Assembly (NCBI GenBank): GCA_021186555.1
Contig: JAJKFL010000042.1
Location: 10,842,781 to 10,906,780 of the forward strand
Length of the DNA: 64,000 nt
Reading direction: 5' to 3'
Source of the DNA: Reticulitermes speratus
Taxonomy: Eukaryota; Arthropoda; Insecta; Blattodea; Rhinotermitidae
Below the pieces are notes generated by a model. It did not search any database. It was not told where the DNA came from and saw only the letters and a list, made by a program, of their open reading frames with translations. Each line of letters starts with the position of its first letter. Within the stretch, counting starts at the first letter, position 1. Shown in pieces: positions 43,160-54,737 of the stretch. A program made the position numbers and the translations under genes.

Positions 43160-44242
43160 AGGCGAGAGGGATACACCTCGGAGTGACACAGCACACAATC
43201 GCAGTGACACAGCACACAATCACAGTGACTCATGCAACTTAGACCATTATAATACGACCCACACACTTGACAAGTGGCACTATGAACTGTTTTAATAATT
43301 TAAACCAGCATTTTCCCATTTTGTATTGCGAAACATTTTTGGTTTTCGAAAACCCTGACGGTTGTTGAGAATAAATGTTTTGGGACACATTTATGTTAAT
43401 TTAAATCAAAGGGAAGCCCAATACAAAACACCGAAGCAATTCCTAACTGAACTTCATTCGTCGGTTTGAAGTGAAGTTTGCTGTGACTTGTTTGGTTATC
43501 GAAGCACCGTTTTTTATTAATTCCTTTGGTTTCATCCTTGTATTCATCAATATGCACGGGTTCTCATAAATACTGTTTACTGGCGGCAGCGCCAATAGAA
43601 TTAATTAAAGCGACTTCATATACCATTACAATTCGTTACCATAGAAGCTATCTACAAATTCTTGGAATCCTTGTCAACAACGCTGGTTTACACGTAAGGC
43701 AAATGAATTGTAAATATGCCGTTACCAATTACAATCTCATAACTTGACACAACTGTATATCCAGATATGTTAATTTTAAATTTTAAATATAGTTTCAACA
43801 AGAATATATTATATTTTATATATTCCATTCTGCGCAATTATAGTCCGATGTTTTAATATCAACCAACAAATGCACTTGAATATTTGCATTTGAATTGTCA
43901 CAAGTTCACAATTATGTATTCAAAAAACACACCACACTCCTACATATTTCGAACCTCGTTGGTACATCATCAGAGAGCACATCAGTCGTTGCATAGAACA
44001 ATACTGATTTGGTCTACCTGTACATGTAGAAGAAATACTGGTAATTTTTCATTTGTGAACTCTTTCACAGCAGACAAGAGCAGCGTGTGGATGATTCAGG
44101 GGTGTTCAGGGTACAACAATATAAGGGAATTTGTTGGTTGCTATTAACAAATCGAAGAATATATTATCTACTTACGAAAAAAACACATTGGAAAGTTGTG
44201 GAATTTCAAGAAATATGGTTGATAATTCGTAACGCGTTTGTC

Positions 44243-44282
<40 letters not shown>

Positions 44283-44415
44283 AAGAAGTGTAATACGACG
44301 TCGCGTGTTTCCTAGAACTGTTGTCCAGTAAAGACACGATATGCTGGCCGTGAAGAGTGTTCAAAACAACCCGCCACTAGTCCCTAAAGGTAAAAAGTTA
44401 TAGTTGTCGCTGTCC
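43160..44415. other. No gene; (AAT)n microsatellite
   Basis: (AAT)n lies at 44243-44280. A CACAGTGACACAGCACACAAT 21-base unit is doubled at 43183-43225. Nothing else was recognised. Confidence 0.6.
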
Positions 44416-44419
44416 GCGC

Positions 44420-44700
44420 CGTGAAGACAAATAGGGAAGCAGAGGTATAGCTCTATAAGTTCTTAACCTCGGCGCTAGATAGAGGTGAGTGGTCAATTTC
44501 ACTTCCCGGCCGCTTTACCCCCGGGTAAGCACTACGGTACCCACTGAACAGGAGGCGGGGTGGGACCCAGATACGATGTTCACGTTTTGGAAAAGAGAAA
44601 AATCTCCTCCCCTGCCGGGATTCGAACCCCGAATCTTTCGTCCCGAAGCATATTCACAATAAATACTATGACATTCCGGCTCTGCCACTGGTCCCTATCC
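44420..44700 (-). mobile_element. SINE-D copy
   Basis: On the minus strand a degraded tRNA-like head with B-box GGGGTTCGAATCCCGG is followed by the family body (CCGCCTCCTGTTCAGTGGGT, CACTCACCTCTATCTAGCGC). Confidence 0.85.
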
Positions 44701-44812
44701 TAAGCCAAATTAAACGTAGTCGATATTGTGGAAACCAGTCTGTTGAAGATCCACTGTAACAGGGACCTCCCATCTAGTCCCTGGTTACCCAAGTGGTCTG
44801 TACCCTTCAATG

Positions 44813-45133
44813 TCTAGGTACATTTATGATATCTCGCAATATTTTTCTTATAATGAGACATGTTTCAGACATAAGTTGTAGAGAAAATCAAAACACACAT
44901 TTTATTTTCAATAACTTTCTTTCGAAAATCGTATCGTATATGAGATAATGTGGAAAAATACGGTACAGCCAGAGACGCCACAGATGACAATATAATACGG
45001 CGCATGCGCTTTGCATGCTGGATAATTAAGGCTACAGACACAAAATCAGAATTTGTAATACTTATTTCTTTTCCACGGCAACAATGGTTACCCGAACGTA
45101 CCTCAATGTTACGTTTACACATACATTGCCTGT
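44813..45133 (-). mobile_element. Reverse partial copy of the intron-1 inverted-repeat element
   Basis: On the minus strand it starts ACAGGCAATGTATGTGTAAA with CGTAACATTGAGGTACGTTC and reaches the TCATAAATGTACCTAG block. The rest is missing. Confidence 0.7.
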
Positions 45134-45139
45134 TTTGTT

Positions 45140-45883
45140 AAATGTTAAACCTGGTGGTACCTGAAATAACCACTGGGCTTTAAAAATAAATTGAATATTT
45201 CTATCGTCTTGCTGCTCCTTTCCCTATAATCAAATATTCGCCTCATTACTCTCTCCACTTTCCTCTACATATTTCATAAGTAACTGACAATTCTCATCCT
45301 TCCATTGCTCATCCGAAGCCACATAACAGCTGACTTTAACACTGTACCGTTAGTAACAAAAATATATAATCATATTACAGGAGACGAAATTGTGCGGTGT
45401 CAATCTCGAATTCTGCCGTGTAAGTAAAGGAAGTGAGTAACACAGAACAGTGCTGTGTATTGTGTATGTTCGCGCAAAACTTATTCCATAGGGTAATGTC
45501 GAATGGTTCGGCCAAACATGATACTGCCCCTTTATGCGTGACAAGTAATTGGTGTACAGACGTGGGCATGATTGCTTCAAAGGATATTCCAGATCAGTTG
45601 ACACAGATGATGAGTAGCCTATTGCAGGACTGTCCATGATCGTTAGCGCAGTATGTAACGCTATAACTCTCCTTTACTTAGTTAACTGTCTTCACGACAA
45701 AGACACGACACAGTTATAATTACTTTCACAAAGGAAACATCTATCTCTACCTAACCTTGATAACAATTATTCCGGGTTCTAGTAACTACAACGGTTCTAG
45801 AATCAGATTTGGAATTAGCATATCGGAATTAATTCAAGAAGTTCCTTTTCTTATATTACCACAATTTTGTTGGCCTGTGTAAT
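45140..45883. other. No recognised feature
   Basis: Open frames around 45350-45640 overlap on both strands. GGGCTTTAAAAATAAA at 45173 resembles a decayed MITE end. Confidence 0.4.
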
Positions 45884-46073
45884 ATGTGCACGCACTTTAA
45901 CATGTGCACGTACTTTAATATGTGCACGTACTTTAATATGTGCACGTACTTTAATATGTGCACGCACTTTAATATGTGCACTACTTAATATGTGCACGCA
46001 CTTTAACATGTGCACGTACTTTAATATGTGCACGCACTTTAACATGTGCACGCACTTTAACATGTGCACGCAC
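45884..46073. repeat. 18-bp tandem array, about 10.5 copies
   Basis: The unit ATGTGCAC(G)(T/C)ACTTTAA(T/C) contains the palindrome GTGCAC. One unit is shortened (GTGCACTACTTAAT). Confidence 0.95.
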
Positions 46074-46619
46074 TTTCTTTTTCGGCGTTTGTTTAAACCA
46101 TTTCCTTAATGTCAGAATACACAAACATATCTTGTTTAGGTGATGACACACGAGTGAAATGATGCATAAGTTTCTGCATAAACCTGTAGGCGCCTGTTTT
46201 ACACGCACGAATGTAATTAGTTGGTTGTTAATGCCATCCTTAATTACATTTACCGACTACCCTGAAACGATTTCATGCTTTAAAGATAACGAGGCTGGGA
46301 TGTTTTAGGAAGGCAAACATTTACTGTAGGCTTTAATGTTGCTAGATGTTTTTATCCTAGTCGCTGATAACGATGTCACTTTTCACTTCCAGACTCCAGT
46401 TCATTATACTCTAACACGGATCGCACCACTTTTCAGTATATTTGACACCTACTTGCTTTAAGACAACACTTTAATGTGATACGTAACTTTCTGCACGTGA
46501 ACAAGGTGTTCAGTGTTGAATACCTTCGGTTAAACCACCTTGAGGTCTAAGGCTACACACCTGCTGCTAAGTACATATATCCGCATTTATTCGTGTTGTC
46601 TTAGGGACAGAGTTCATTA
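46074..46619. other. No recognised feature
   Basis: Nothing visible. Confidence 0.5.
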
Positions 46620-47755
46620 GTCCGCATCGTAGGCATCGCACGGACAGGAAAAAAAATATTCTTTACGTCATTTTAATGTAGGTGCCTTCACTGCTTCGTA
46701 TCGCAAGGATAGGAAAAAAATATTCTTTACGCCACTTTAATGTAGGTGCCTTCACTGCTTCGCATCGCAAGGATAGGAAAAAAATATTCTTTACGTCATT
46801 TTAATGTAGGTGCCTTCACTGCTTCGCATCGCAAGGACAGGGAAAAAAATATTCTTTACGCCATTTTAATGTAGGTGCCTTCACTGCTTCGCATCGCAAG
46901 GATAGGAAAAAAATATTCTTTACGCCATTTTAATGTAGGTGCCTTCACTGCTTCGCATCGCAAGGATAGGAAAAAAATATTCTTTACGCCATTTTAATGT
47001 AGGTGCCTTCACTGCTTCGCATCGCAAGGATAGGAAAAAAATATTCTTTACGTCATTTTAATGTAGGTGCCTTCACTGCTTCGCATCGCAAGGATAGGAA
47101 AAAAATATTCTTTACGTCATTTTAATGTAGGTGCCTTCACTGCTTCGCATCGCAAGGATAGGAAAAAAATATTCTTTACGCCATTTTAATGTAGGTGCCT
47201 TCACTGCTTCGCATCGCAAGGATAGGAAAAAAATATTCTTTACGTCATTTTAATGTAGGTGCCTTCACTGCTTCGCATCGCAACGATAGGAAAAAAATAT
47301 TGTTTACGTCATTTTAATGTAGGTGCCTTCACTGCTTCGCATCGCAAGGATAGGAAAAAATATATTTTTACGTCATTTTAATGTAGGTGCCTTCACTGCT
47401 TCGCATCGCAAGGATAGGAAAAAAATATTCTTTACGTCATTTTAATGTAGGTGCCTTCACTGCTTCGCATCGCAAGGATAGGAAAAAAATATTTTTACGT
47501 CATTTTAATGTAGGTGCCTTCACTGCTTCGCATCGCAACGGATAGGAAAAAAATATTCTTTACGTCATTTTTAATGTGGTGCCTTCACAGCTTCGCATCG
47601 CACGGATCGGTCTGAAACAAAATTAATTCTTTACTGTACATGTTTATGTGTGCCTTCACTGCTTCGCATCGCAAGGATAGGAAAAAAATATTCTTTACGT
47701 CATTTTTAATGTGGGTGCCTTCACAGCTTCGCATCGCACGGATCGGCTCTCGGCA
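46620..47755. repeat. 64-bp tandem array, about 17-18 copies
   Basis: The unit is TTCACTGCTTCGCATCGCAA, GGATAGGAAAAAAATATTCT, TTACG(T/C)CATTTTAATGTA, GGTGCC. Copies are over 95% alike in the middle. The last three are diverged (CACAGCTTCGCATCGCACGG). Confidence 0.97.
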
Positions 47756-48225
47756 AATCCGATCAGGATTCCCGGGAGGGCAACTTTTTACTGCGTACGG
47801 TGATGTGTTCTCTCTGCTTATATTGGGTTTATGTAAATCAAGGAGACCTGTCAATTTTTCATAAGTGATATGACAGAATTGGAAAAAAAAAATCACGTCA
47901 CCTTTCATCAGATCTGGAAATAGTGAGTAATACTCTCCAAAATCTCTCCAAAATCTATTCTTTTCTTGCACGTATTATGTACCCATTACCGCTTACGTTT
48001 CCTCTTCTGTTTCTTTTCTTCTTCCTCAATTAAAAAAGGCAGGTAATAATAATTTCAGTGGAAGTAAAGCCGTCGGTCCCATGTCGTAGATTTACGGCAT
48101 GTAAAAGAACCTTACGGGCATGAATAGAACTAGTAATGCTCGTAAGCAAAATTCAGCGGCCATTTCTCACCCAAGTCTCCTGACTGACTGCCAGATGGCT
48201 CTGGCAGTCACATTAGTATTAAGTC
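47756..48225. other. No recognised feature
   Basis: AT-rich with no family signature. Confidence 0.5.
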
Positions 48226-48227
48226 GA

Positions 48228-48330
48228 ACCGCGCGGCCAGTGGGCTGGTCACTCACTGCCACAAAGGCACAAGACCAAGTAACCTCGGAAAGAGGAGGCC
48301 CAAGCCCATATAGGGCTGTCGAGCCATGGT
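48228..48330 (+). mobile_element. SINE-B fragments (head piece and 3' end)
   Basis: CGCGCGGCCAGTGGGCTGGT carries a piece near the head, then the 3' part CCTCGGAAAGAGGAGGCC to GGGCTGTCGAGCCATGG is intact. A (TTA)n end follows at 48331-48350. Confidence 0.7.
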
Positions 48331-48350
48331 TATTATATTATTATTATTAT

Positions 48351-48885
48351 ATTTCAGCTTCACTGTCAGACATTTTTACAGTCTGGAATACAAAAAGTTT
48401 CCACACCGAATTAACGTTTGCATAGACTAGAGCACTGAACAAGTCGAAGGGTGGAATAAGACTGAATTGGCAAACTATAAAAATCCGACGCTTTCGATGC
48501 GGACCAGTGAACTTTACCCTTAAAAGAGAGGCAGACCAGTGAGCGCTGGCCCTTATGCTGATCTGTGCACATTTATGTATGATTTATGTACAGATGCTGC
48601 TGTTGTCTCGAATGACAAGGTGAGAAACAAATGATGAATTGTAATGGATGTGACAGGGCACAGTATCCCGGACTTTGTCTGCTGGTACTGAGTAACACCA
48701 CGAAATGCCTCAGTCCACACTGTCAGTTTCCTGGTCAAGATTCGACCTGTGTACCTCCCGAACGCAAACCACGAGCTTTACCGATTTTGCTAACTCTTTA
48801 CGGTACATGCTTTCTTTTGGACCCATTCCCTACGAAAAAAATTTTAATATCTAAGTATTTCAAAATTTCATAATTAATTCTGTAT
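48351..48885. other. No recognised feature
   Basis: Short open frames only. Confidence 0.5.
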
Positions 48886-48889
48886 GGGG

Positions 48890-49255
48890 TGGTCCTCCAC
48901 CTTCGAGGTTTGGCGTGGGACAAACACCGTAAAAACGTAACGCGTTACGAAACGGAATATACAGCCTCGGAAGTCAAATCAAGAAGAATGAGATGTACAG
49001 AGCATGTAGCACGTATGAGGCAGAGGAAAGGCGCATACAGGGTTTCAGTGAGGAGACCTGAGGGAAAAAAACACCTAGGTATAGACAGGAGGATAATATT
49101 AAAACGGGTCTTCGAATATTCCGGATAAGAACAGGTGACGGACTCTTGTGAACGCGACGATAAACCTTCGGGATGCATAAAATGCGGGAAATTTCTTGAT
49201 TAGCTGAGAAACTATTAGCTTCTCAAGAATGACTCTGCTCCATTAAGTCATTTCG
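48890..49255 (+). pseudogene. LINE ORF2 3' end with its tail
   Basis: The frame reads SEVKSRRMRCTEHVARMRQR then KGAYRVSVRRPEGKKHLGID and RRIILKRVFE, the family pattern RMRWxGHVARM...YRVLVGxPEGKRPLGRPRRRW...NIKxDL. After a deletion it goes on as RWRTLVNATINLRDA-like codons, then the 3' UTR TTTCTTGATTAGCTGAG and GCTCCATTAAGTCAT. Confidence 0.78.
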
Positions 49256-49463
49256 AAGTAATTCTGCAGTATATTAAGTCAGAAAACCTAAACGAGAGAC
49301 GAGATGAGAAGATAATTAAAGAGAAGCAATCATTATCGGTTCTTATCAACAGACCTGTTGGCAGCTTTATCAATGTGGCTTGTTTGACTGAAATTATCAT
49401 GTAGAGTGTTGGTAATAAGTAATGGGATGAAGCTCTGAAGACTAAAAGTACAGTGACTATTTT

Positions 49464-49670
49464 GAGATCTGCGCTCTTCTGGGATATTACACAGCGTCGA
49501 GTGGTAACCCTCTCTCGACGTTTCGGGACAACGTATCGGTCCCATTTTCAAGGGTCAAGAACTTGCTGGGCTTCTTAACCCTTGAAGATGGGACCGATAC
49601 GTTGTCCCGACACGTCGGTAAAGGGTTACCACTCGACGATACGTAATATCACAGACGAGCGCAGATCTCA
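49464..49670. mobile_element. Fold-back element, two full arms
   Basis: GAGATCTGCGCTCTTCTGGG...GGGACAACGTATCGGTCCCA is mirrored by TGGGACCGATACGTTGTCCC...GAGCGCAGATCTC. The arms are about 90 bp around AGAACTTGCTGGGCTTCTT. Confidence 0.9.
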
Positions 49671-49679
49671 ACATCGCGG

Positions 49680-50195
49680 CGGAAGCCTGAAATCAGGAAC
49701 TATTTTGTCGTCCTTATGTTGTTCTGCGCAAGGATAGGGGTCACTTTAAACCACAAGAAATATCCCTCACAAAACCACCATCTTAGGTCTCCTCTCTGTA
49801 AACAGTCCTTAGCAAAGTACAGAATAATGACCCTAATCTTGTAGTCGTGTCCAACACGTATGAACTAATTCTGCAGTCTGTTCAGCAAAATGAAGATGGT
49901 CGCCTACACCCGGACAAAATCTGTCGAACACTTGTTCCAAATTAATAAGGTAACTCCGAATATTTAATAACACCACGTCCTTACAGTGTCAAGCGCGCTG
50001 CATCGGCCGCACTAGTTCAGACGGTCTAAACCTTTAAAGATTGGCAGTACTTTCTGTTCAATGCTCTGAGATTTCCGAAAGAGCATTGCTTTATGACAGG
50101 TCCCCCGGTTTAGCCCGTTCGTCCTTCTGGTAACAGCAACATGTAGATGAAGACGAGAATGCAGCATAGGTGGAATGATACGCAGAGAAACAGAA
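49680..50195. other. No recognised feature
   Basis: Nothing visible. Confidence 0.5.
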
Positions 50196-50199
50196 GGCC

Positions 50200-50390
50200 T
50201 CGGAGAAAAATCTGTCCCCGTGCCACTTTGCCCATCACATATCTCATCTGAACTGACCTGGAATCGAACCCGGGACTCCGCTGTGAGAGGTCAGCGACTA
50301 GCCGCCTGAGCCATTAATTGTACTTTGGGGGGGGGGGGGGTGAAGGACCCCGCAGCACATGCTACGGACACACCGCAGCCTTGAATGAAT
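50200..50390 (-). mobile_element. Two SINE-C pieces in abnormal order around a G14 run
   Basis: The minus-strand 5' part (TCAGGCGGCTAGTCGCTGAC; B-box GGGTTCGATTCC) lies at 50205-50312. The 3' part (GGCTGCGGTGTGTCCGTAGC) lies at 50347-50385, upstream of the head on that strand. They must come from two neighbouring copies or a rearrangement. G14 lies at 50327-50340. Confidence 0.75.
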
Positions 50391-50394
50391 TGCA

Positions 50395-50580
50395 CTTAAA
50401 AGATTCAGGTCGTACCGCGCAGTAAACACATACCGTCTCGGTTATAAAAAACCAACCAGCTAATGCTGAATAGGGAAATGATCGCTGTTTACTCTGAGAT
50501 CCACAGGAAACACGGGCAGAACGTAGAATTTTCAAGCGTCAAATCTGGTGGTATATCAAGTATCACTTGAGGTTAAAGGG
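50395..50580. mobile_element. Copy of the TTAA MITE, ends decayed
   Basis: GTCGTACCGCGCAGTAAACA, GAGATCCACAGGAAACACGG, GGCAGAACGTAGAATTTTC and the right end GAGGTTAAAGGGTCAA match 36152-36412. The target TTAA is now TCAA on the right. Confidence 0.7.
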
Positions 50581-50589
50581 TCAAATTTA

Positions 50590-51060
50590 TATGAGTATGA
50601 AGAATATCATGTTGAAGTATCTTCTTCTTCGGTGGCACTACAGTCCAATGCGGACCTTCGCCTCCTTAATGGCCCTTTCCCAGTCAGATCTGTTTCTTTA
50701 TCTTTCTTTCCAGTTGTTAATTTTACACTTCTTAATGTCTGTTTGTACGTACATTCCACGTTGCTATTCTCATCTCATTAATCCTTCTCCATTGCCTAGG
50801 TCGATTCCACTCTATCTGACTGTTCCGAGGCCACATTTTAGGTTTCCTAACAATCAGTTTTTTTTACAGTGACAGGTTGTCAGCCTGTCGCCCAACCCCC
50901 AACCTGGAGGGCCAGTCCGCCGAATTTATAACCCCCGGAGCAGGGTGGCCCAGCTATACCCCCAGGCACTGGGTACCCATTTTGGTCGCCTTTTACTACC
51001 TGCATGGGCAGCAGTGGGACTATTCTTTTCCCCGGTCACCACACGGGGACACGTTGAAGT
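50590..51060 (-). pseudogene. Internally deleted RTE-type LINE
   Basis: On the minus strand a leader at 51060-50876 contains CCAGGTTGGGGGTTGGGCGA and CAGGCTGACAACCTGTCACT. A frame MRIATWNVRTNRH (endonuclease start) stops, and the codons RSDWERAIKEAKVRIGL then stop in the pattern of the ORF2 C-terminus. Everything between is missing, so the element is about 470 bp. Confidence 0.78.
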
Positions 51061-51524
51061 ATAAGAATATGAAAATAATTGGCACAGGATGCCAAATATT
51101 AGGGTCTCCTTTTAAACTTCAACGACACACCGACGTATTGCAGACTCCATAACCATATTTTACCATCAAATGCGTCCCATGTCTTAACGTGTAACTCACA
51201 ACAATAACTCTGACACAGTCAGCACACCTGCACGTTTCATTTGTTATTCATGCAAGTAAGGATGAACAAACTCTGCTATAGCTTGCTGCTCAGGTACACA
51301 AGTTTCTACGTAAGCAATAAGCGAAACTTCAGCTACAACTTACAGTTCAGTTATCGTATAACAATCACGTTTCTAGGTAGAACTTACGAACCTGTTTCAA
51401 TCTACATGGCGAGGTTAGGAGGAATTACGGAAGTCAGTGAACCATTTCTGTGCGGACTTCCCTATAATACAAATTCCAACTTAGTTACATTTTCACGAAA
51501 AAAAAACTCAGTGTTTCTAAAACA
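51061..51524. other. No recognised feature
   Basis: A 116-codon open frame (51241-51591) runs into the next element and shows no family signature. Confidence 0.4.
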
Positions 51525-52529
51525 GGGAGTTCAATTGAAAACCGAACCCAGACGCATGGCAAACTTAAGGGCCTTACATTTCCGCATATAATGTACATAT
51601 ATATATAATCTAACTTACCGCATGTTACAGTAGGTGTTGGAAATGACCTCCTTCAACTCTCAGACATGCTTGATTTCGTAGCAACTGACACACCAGTCAC
51701 CCGCATTCTGAATTTCCTACATACGATCTCCAACTACGTCACACCCACACGTGACTTCTGCCTACATACAGCCTACCCTACTGATCTACCTTCAGTACTG
51801 TCTTGGCCTTCCACATATAAACAGGCAATTTCCGATACACAGTGGACCCAGGAACCAACACAGATAACCTACAATTTTAACCTTTATACATCTTATACTT
51901 TTAATATGTACCTTTATTGTTAATTTGTAATTGTGTAATTTATAATCCAAAAGTCCCTGATGTTGATCCCAATAAGGTATCGCAACATGTCGGGCTAGTT
52001 CACTGTGACCGTATTGTATAACGTAACAAGGTATAATAAGAGTGCATTTGCTGGTTAAAGTGCTGTGTATTTCCTACAATATTTGTCATAACATTGTTTT
52101 CTTTCTACAGGTTTACAGAAGTAAAATCCTCGGTACTTAGCTGTACTGCATATTCAGGAACAAAAATTTACGTTAATCGTACGTTACATTGTGCTGTACA
52201 CGTCTATTACACACAGCATATTACACTGGGCTGTATGAATAAAGTGACTCAATGTAACCGTACACTCGACGATATTACTGGCGTTGTGTGAGTCATGTAA
52301 CGACCGTTTCATCACGCGCGCAGTATCGCCAATTTCAAGACAAGAACTTCGAACAGTATTTAATTATGTGTTCACCACGTATCAAGCATGTCTGAGAGTT
52401 GAAGGAGGTCATTCCCAACACATACTGTAACTTTCGATAAGTTATATAATATACTGTATATATTATTACAGGAAATATAAGGCCGTTAAGCGTGTCGTGC
52501 GTCTGGGTTCGGTGTTCAGCTGACCTCCC
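51525..52529. mobile_element. 1-kb element with about 150-bp inverted ends
   Basis: 51525-51676 and 52375-52529 are inverted copies: GGGAGTTCAATTGAAAACCG, CCCAGACGC, GGGCCTTACATTTCC, GTGTTGG(A/G)AATGACCTCC and TTCAACTCTCAGACATGCTT are shared. The 700-bp centre has no recognised transposase. No target duplication is certain. Confidence 0.75.
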
Positions 52530-52845
52530 TCTATGTTTACTTGTTGGTATAGAACCCGAGACCTCCATCTAGGGCTGACAGTTAAGAAAGAGTTGTTACA
52601 AACCTCCACTTCCAATCCACTCATTCACAGTGTAGTGCTTAAATAGTTAAACACAGGGCACACTTTACTTGTTCTGTAATACAAGGTTACTATTGCACTG
52701 ATTACGAAACAAATACATACCGTGTACATAAAATGTTTTAATAATTCGCGTCGATTCAGAAATATTATACAGATCTGTAACGTAGTGTGTAACAGTATGC
52801 TAAAGTTTCCACTTCATGAGGACATATGGGGTCGGTCTCCATGTC
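52530..52845. other. No recognised feature
   Basis: Nothing visible. Confidence 0.5.
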
Positions 52846-52849
52846 GGCA

Positions 52850-52935
52850 CAGCCCCGGCTGGATACTGTCGAAAATAAGACTATCTGCTCCTGCTGGGTA
52901 TCGAACCCCGGTTATCCAGGTCTTAGTCACAGTGC
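52850..52935 (-). mobile_element. SINE-D head fragment
   Basis: On the minus strand the B-box-like GGGGTTCGATACCC and the following GCAGGAGCAGATAGTCTTAT recall the SINE-D tRNA-like part. Weak. Confidence 0.4.
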
Positions 52936-53505
52936 ACTTACAAGTATCTATTGATTTATCGGATTATGGGTTGAAAATATGCACATACCATTGATGGAAT
53001 CAATGTGGAATGTTCGGCATACGACCATCTGCACCGTCCGCGACCAACGGTTACATACTTGTATATAGCTTACGTCAGCATTCTGTAGGAAATGTGGCAA
53101 TTAATTCTGCATATCTCGGGATATTTAGCTTAGATTCTGTTTCAGGGAACACATTTTGAGAAGAACAATGTTACGAATTGCGAAAAAAAAAAAATGTGGC
53201 TGCTGCTGGAGGTGCCCCGATTTGTGGTACAAGTAGACATTCTTAACCGACAGTGCAGGAATTGCCTTCTCTGATGTTTCCACAGTCAATTATGTATTTA
53301 ATTGGGCCTAAATTTGCTTCATTTTGCTTCATTTATAAACTTGAATGAAACAAACTCATTTCCCACAGACTCCTACGCATAACATGTCAGTACCGCGTCA
53401 CTTGATTACATTTTATGACAATCATTATTCCTTCACTTCCCATTCTGAACCCTCATCGATCAGCACACCCACGCATCGAATGGCTAACAATACAACCTCA
53501 CCTCT
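52936..53505. other. No recognised feature
   Basis: AT-rich, no frame of note. Confidence 0.5.
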
Positions 53506-53509
53506 GACA

Positions 53510-53830
53510 CAAAAGGTGTGACTATCAAATAAAGAGATAGTTTTAAAAAAAATCCTTTATTGATAAATTACTGCACGTACAGGTTATACCCTCAAAGTAA
53601 TTTTCACTGGAAGTTACACGCTACTAAACATTAGCTTGTCATACCTCGAAGTATCTCATGAAGGCATTGCGAGAGAGTGCATTAACTAACTCTGCCAACT
53701 TCTCCATACATCTCACGTAACAAATTGAAAGTTTCGGCAGTTTCTTCAACTTCACGAGAAATCTGATGTCCATTCATTTCTGAATCTTTTATAACCTTGA
53801 TGGCGGCATGTTGAAGCAACGTTCATACAA
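53510..53830 (-). pseudogene. Possible DNA-transposon C-terminal remnant
   Basis: The minus strand has an open stretch AIKVIKDSEMNGHQISREVE ending GEVGRVS and, after a gap, ENYFEGITCTC...KDFF then stop, followed by an AATAAAGG-type end and TTTGATAGTCACACC. YFEG near the C-terminus is common in mariner-like transposases, but this is not enough to be sure. Confidence 0.3.
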
Positions 53831-53908
53831 AGCTCTTACTAGGTACTAGGTCGACGTAACGGAGAGTGGTTTGGTATGAGGCTGAGGGAAGACTCAGCGG
53901 TAGCCAAT

Positions 53909-54055
53909 ATGCAATTTACTTTGGCGATATCGTTCAAGGTCAGCACGAGCGATAAACAGTGCATATTTACTTTGTCGATATCGTACAAGGTCAGCACGAA
54001 CGATAAACAGTGCATATTTACTTTGGTGACATCGGTCAAGGTCAGCAGGAGCTCC
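53909..54055. repeat. 51-bp tandem repeat, 2.8 copies
   Basis: The unit is TTTACTTTGTCGATATCGTA, CAAGGTCAGCACGAACGATA, AACAGTGCATA. As 51 is a multiple of three, several frames stay open. Confidence 0.92.
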
Positions 54056-54102
54056 CCGCGCAGTCTCATTATTTAATAGCCACATACAATGCAGACGGTG
54101 GA

Positions 54103-54425
54103 AGTCCGAACTAGCTCCATGGAGCAGATTCGTCCTTGAGAATCTGACAGTTCCTCAGTTAGTCAAGAAATTTCCTGTATTTGACGGAAACCTCAAGGTT
54201 CATTACCCCGTGCAGAATAGAACGCCCCTGGTCACTAAATTAAGCCAGAAGCATCCAACCCATATCCTTCCATCCCATTTCTCTAAGATCCATATTAATA
54301 TTGTCCTCGCATTTACACATACGCCTACACAGTAGTCTCTTTTCTTAAGATTTTCCGTCAAAACCCTGTCTGCACTTCTCTCTTAAGCGTGCAATCTTCA
54401 TGGATTTGATTACCCTAATAAGACG
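54103..54425 (-). pseudogene. LINE ORF2 3' end relic with tail
   Basis: On the minus strand, codons for a KIDAxL... stretch, NIxMDLREMGWKDMGWML-like and the 3' UTR TTTCTTGACTAACTGAGG and CTGCTCCATGGAGCTAG match the other tails (41735, 48890). Many small shifts. Confidence 0.65.
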
Positions 54426-54737
54426 AGGAGTGTACATCACAAAGCTCCTCAAGGGGCACGTTTTCCAAGCCTCGTTTTACGTCCTCACTCTTACGCCCTA
54501 ATATCTGCCACAGCACCATATTCTCACAGTCTCAGTCAGTGCTTCCTTCAGTGCGACAATGTTACTGAAATTGAAAGATTGGAAACGGATTGCATTCGCT
54601 ATGAATTGACTCTGAAGAACGACACGAGAAACTGAAGATATAGAGCGGAACGCGGAACGAAGAAACAAAAGGAAAGAAGGAAAGAAAGATGTAAGGAAAG
54701 CAAGTACCCGTTCTAGCTAACAAATCTTAATCATGTG

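Noticed and set aside
51241..51591. 116-codon open frame
   Set aside because: It runs into the inverted end of the 51525 element and has no recognisable domain.
52110..52290. Possible exon after a pyrimidine-rich acceptor (tttctttctacag)
   Set aside because: No partner donor, start or coding family could be found, and it lies inside the 51525-52529 element.
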